Program-made: the position numbers and the translations under genes | Notes under the pieces: model-generated | What the model was told of the DNA's origin: nothing | Seen by the model: the letters and a program-made list of their open reading frames with translations, nothing else | Databases searched by the model: none | Shown: positions 63,841-64,000 of the stretch, piece after piece | Numbering within the stretch: the stretch's first letter is position 1 | Layout of the letters: each line of letters opens with the position of its first letter | DNA from: MPNP01 sp965221445 | GTDB taxonomy: Bacteria; Pseudomonadota; Alphaproteobacteria; Rhodobacterales; Rhodobacteraceae | Assembly: GCA_965221445.1 (NCBI GenBank) | Contig: CBDCSF010000013.1 | Span: 2,542,001-2,606,000, forward strand | Reading direction: 5' to 3' | DNA: 64,000 nucleotides

Positions 63841-64000
63841 ATGACAGCAGAAATCATAGATGGTAAAGGCTTTGCCAAAACATTAAGGAAAAGAATTACT
63901 ACCAAAGTAAATGAAATTCGCAAAACTCAAGGAAAAGTACCCGGTTTGGCTGTTATCCTTGTAGGACAGGACCCTGCGAGTGAAGTGTATGTTAGAAACA
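63841..64000 (+). CDS. folD: Methylenetetrahydrofolate dehydrogenase/cyclohydrolase FolD (partial)
   Basis: First 53 codons, cut by the window end: TAEIIDGKGFAKTLRKRI, VPGLAVILVGQDPASEVYVRN. The Tyr-Val-x-x-Lys active-site region (YVxxK) starts at the very end of the visible part. Provides one-carbon interconversion, relevant to tetrahydrofolate-linked demethylation earlier in the window. Confidence 0.9.
   Translation, partial: MTAEIIDGKGFAKTLRKRITTKVNEIRKTQGKVPGLAVILVGQDPASEVYVRN

Noticed and set aside
1..64000. CRISPR arrays, tRNA or rRNA genes, riboswitches
   Set aside because: No regularly spaced repeats, cloverleaf-type sequences, rRNA segments or known riboswitch cores were seen by reading; a covariance search would settle small RNAs.

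Overview
The window looks like a chromosomal segment of an alphaproteobacterium of fairly low GC content. The evidence is the block ruvC-ruvA-ruvB-ybgC-tolQ-tolR-tolA-tolB-pal-cpoB-tilS-ftsH at 50-63 kb, a rhizobial-type glycerol ABC operon with its DUF2160 membrane protein, TRAP transporters, and several quaternary-amine and polyol catabolic genes. The transporter-rich gene content would suit a marine or host-associated heterotroph, but nothing here fixes the genus.

Layout. 0-6 kb: the start of an SDR gene (minus strand, cut by the window edge), about 1.5 kb of decayed DNA with a transposase scrap, then a betaine/choline-type ABC operon (proV-proW-proX) closed by strong hairpins. 6-15 kb: a polyol/sugar locus with an FGGY kinase, and a minus-strand operon of binding protein, two permeases, zinc polyol dehydrogenase, SIS-fold isomerase and SDR; the matching ABC ATPase is divergent. 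15-23 kb: a mobile-element zone with a broken IS5-family transposase, an ankyrin/Sel1/peptidoglycan-binding protein, the 5' part of a group II intron, a complete-looking recombinase-in-trio (RIT) element bounded by 87-bp inverted repeats, and the tail of an ISAs1-type transposase. 23-31 kb: a glycerol ABC transporter operon (glpV-S-T-P-Q-U order) ending in a nucleoside-deaminase-like gene, with glpD divergent. 31-40 kb: a PfkB sugar kinase, then a TRAP transporter with a GMC oxidoreductase and a class III aminotransferase, a TerC protein and an IclR regulator. 40-47 kb: a SLATT-like two-helix membrane protein, then a methylated-amine demethylation locus (Rieske oxygenase, dimethylglycine-dehydrogenase-like flavoprotein, MDR oxidoreductase, RpiR regulator, carboxymuconolactone-decarboxylase-like protein). 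47-50 kb: a GC-rich SDR, a P1-family peptidase and a cupin. 50-64 kb: housekeeping genes (Holliday-junction resolution, Tol-Pal envelope system, tRNA-Ile lysidine synthase, two tandem ftsH genes, a MOSC protein and the start of folD).

Much of the first 47 kb is uptake plus catabolism: betaine import, polyol import and phosphorylation, glycerol import and G3P oxidation, TRAP import with alcohol oxidation, and oxidative N-demethylation. The most unusual points are the RIT element with an amber-interrupted first recombinase and mismatched flanks, the tandem FtsH pair whose second member lacks the first helix and periplasmic domain, the polyol operon with a PHI-like SIS isomerase and a polyol dehydrogenase lacking all structural-zinc cysteines, and a strong stem-loop recurring just downstream of three separate binding-protein genes.
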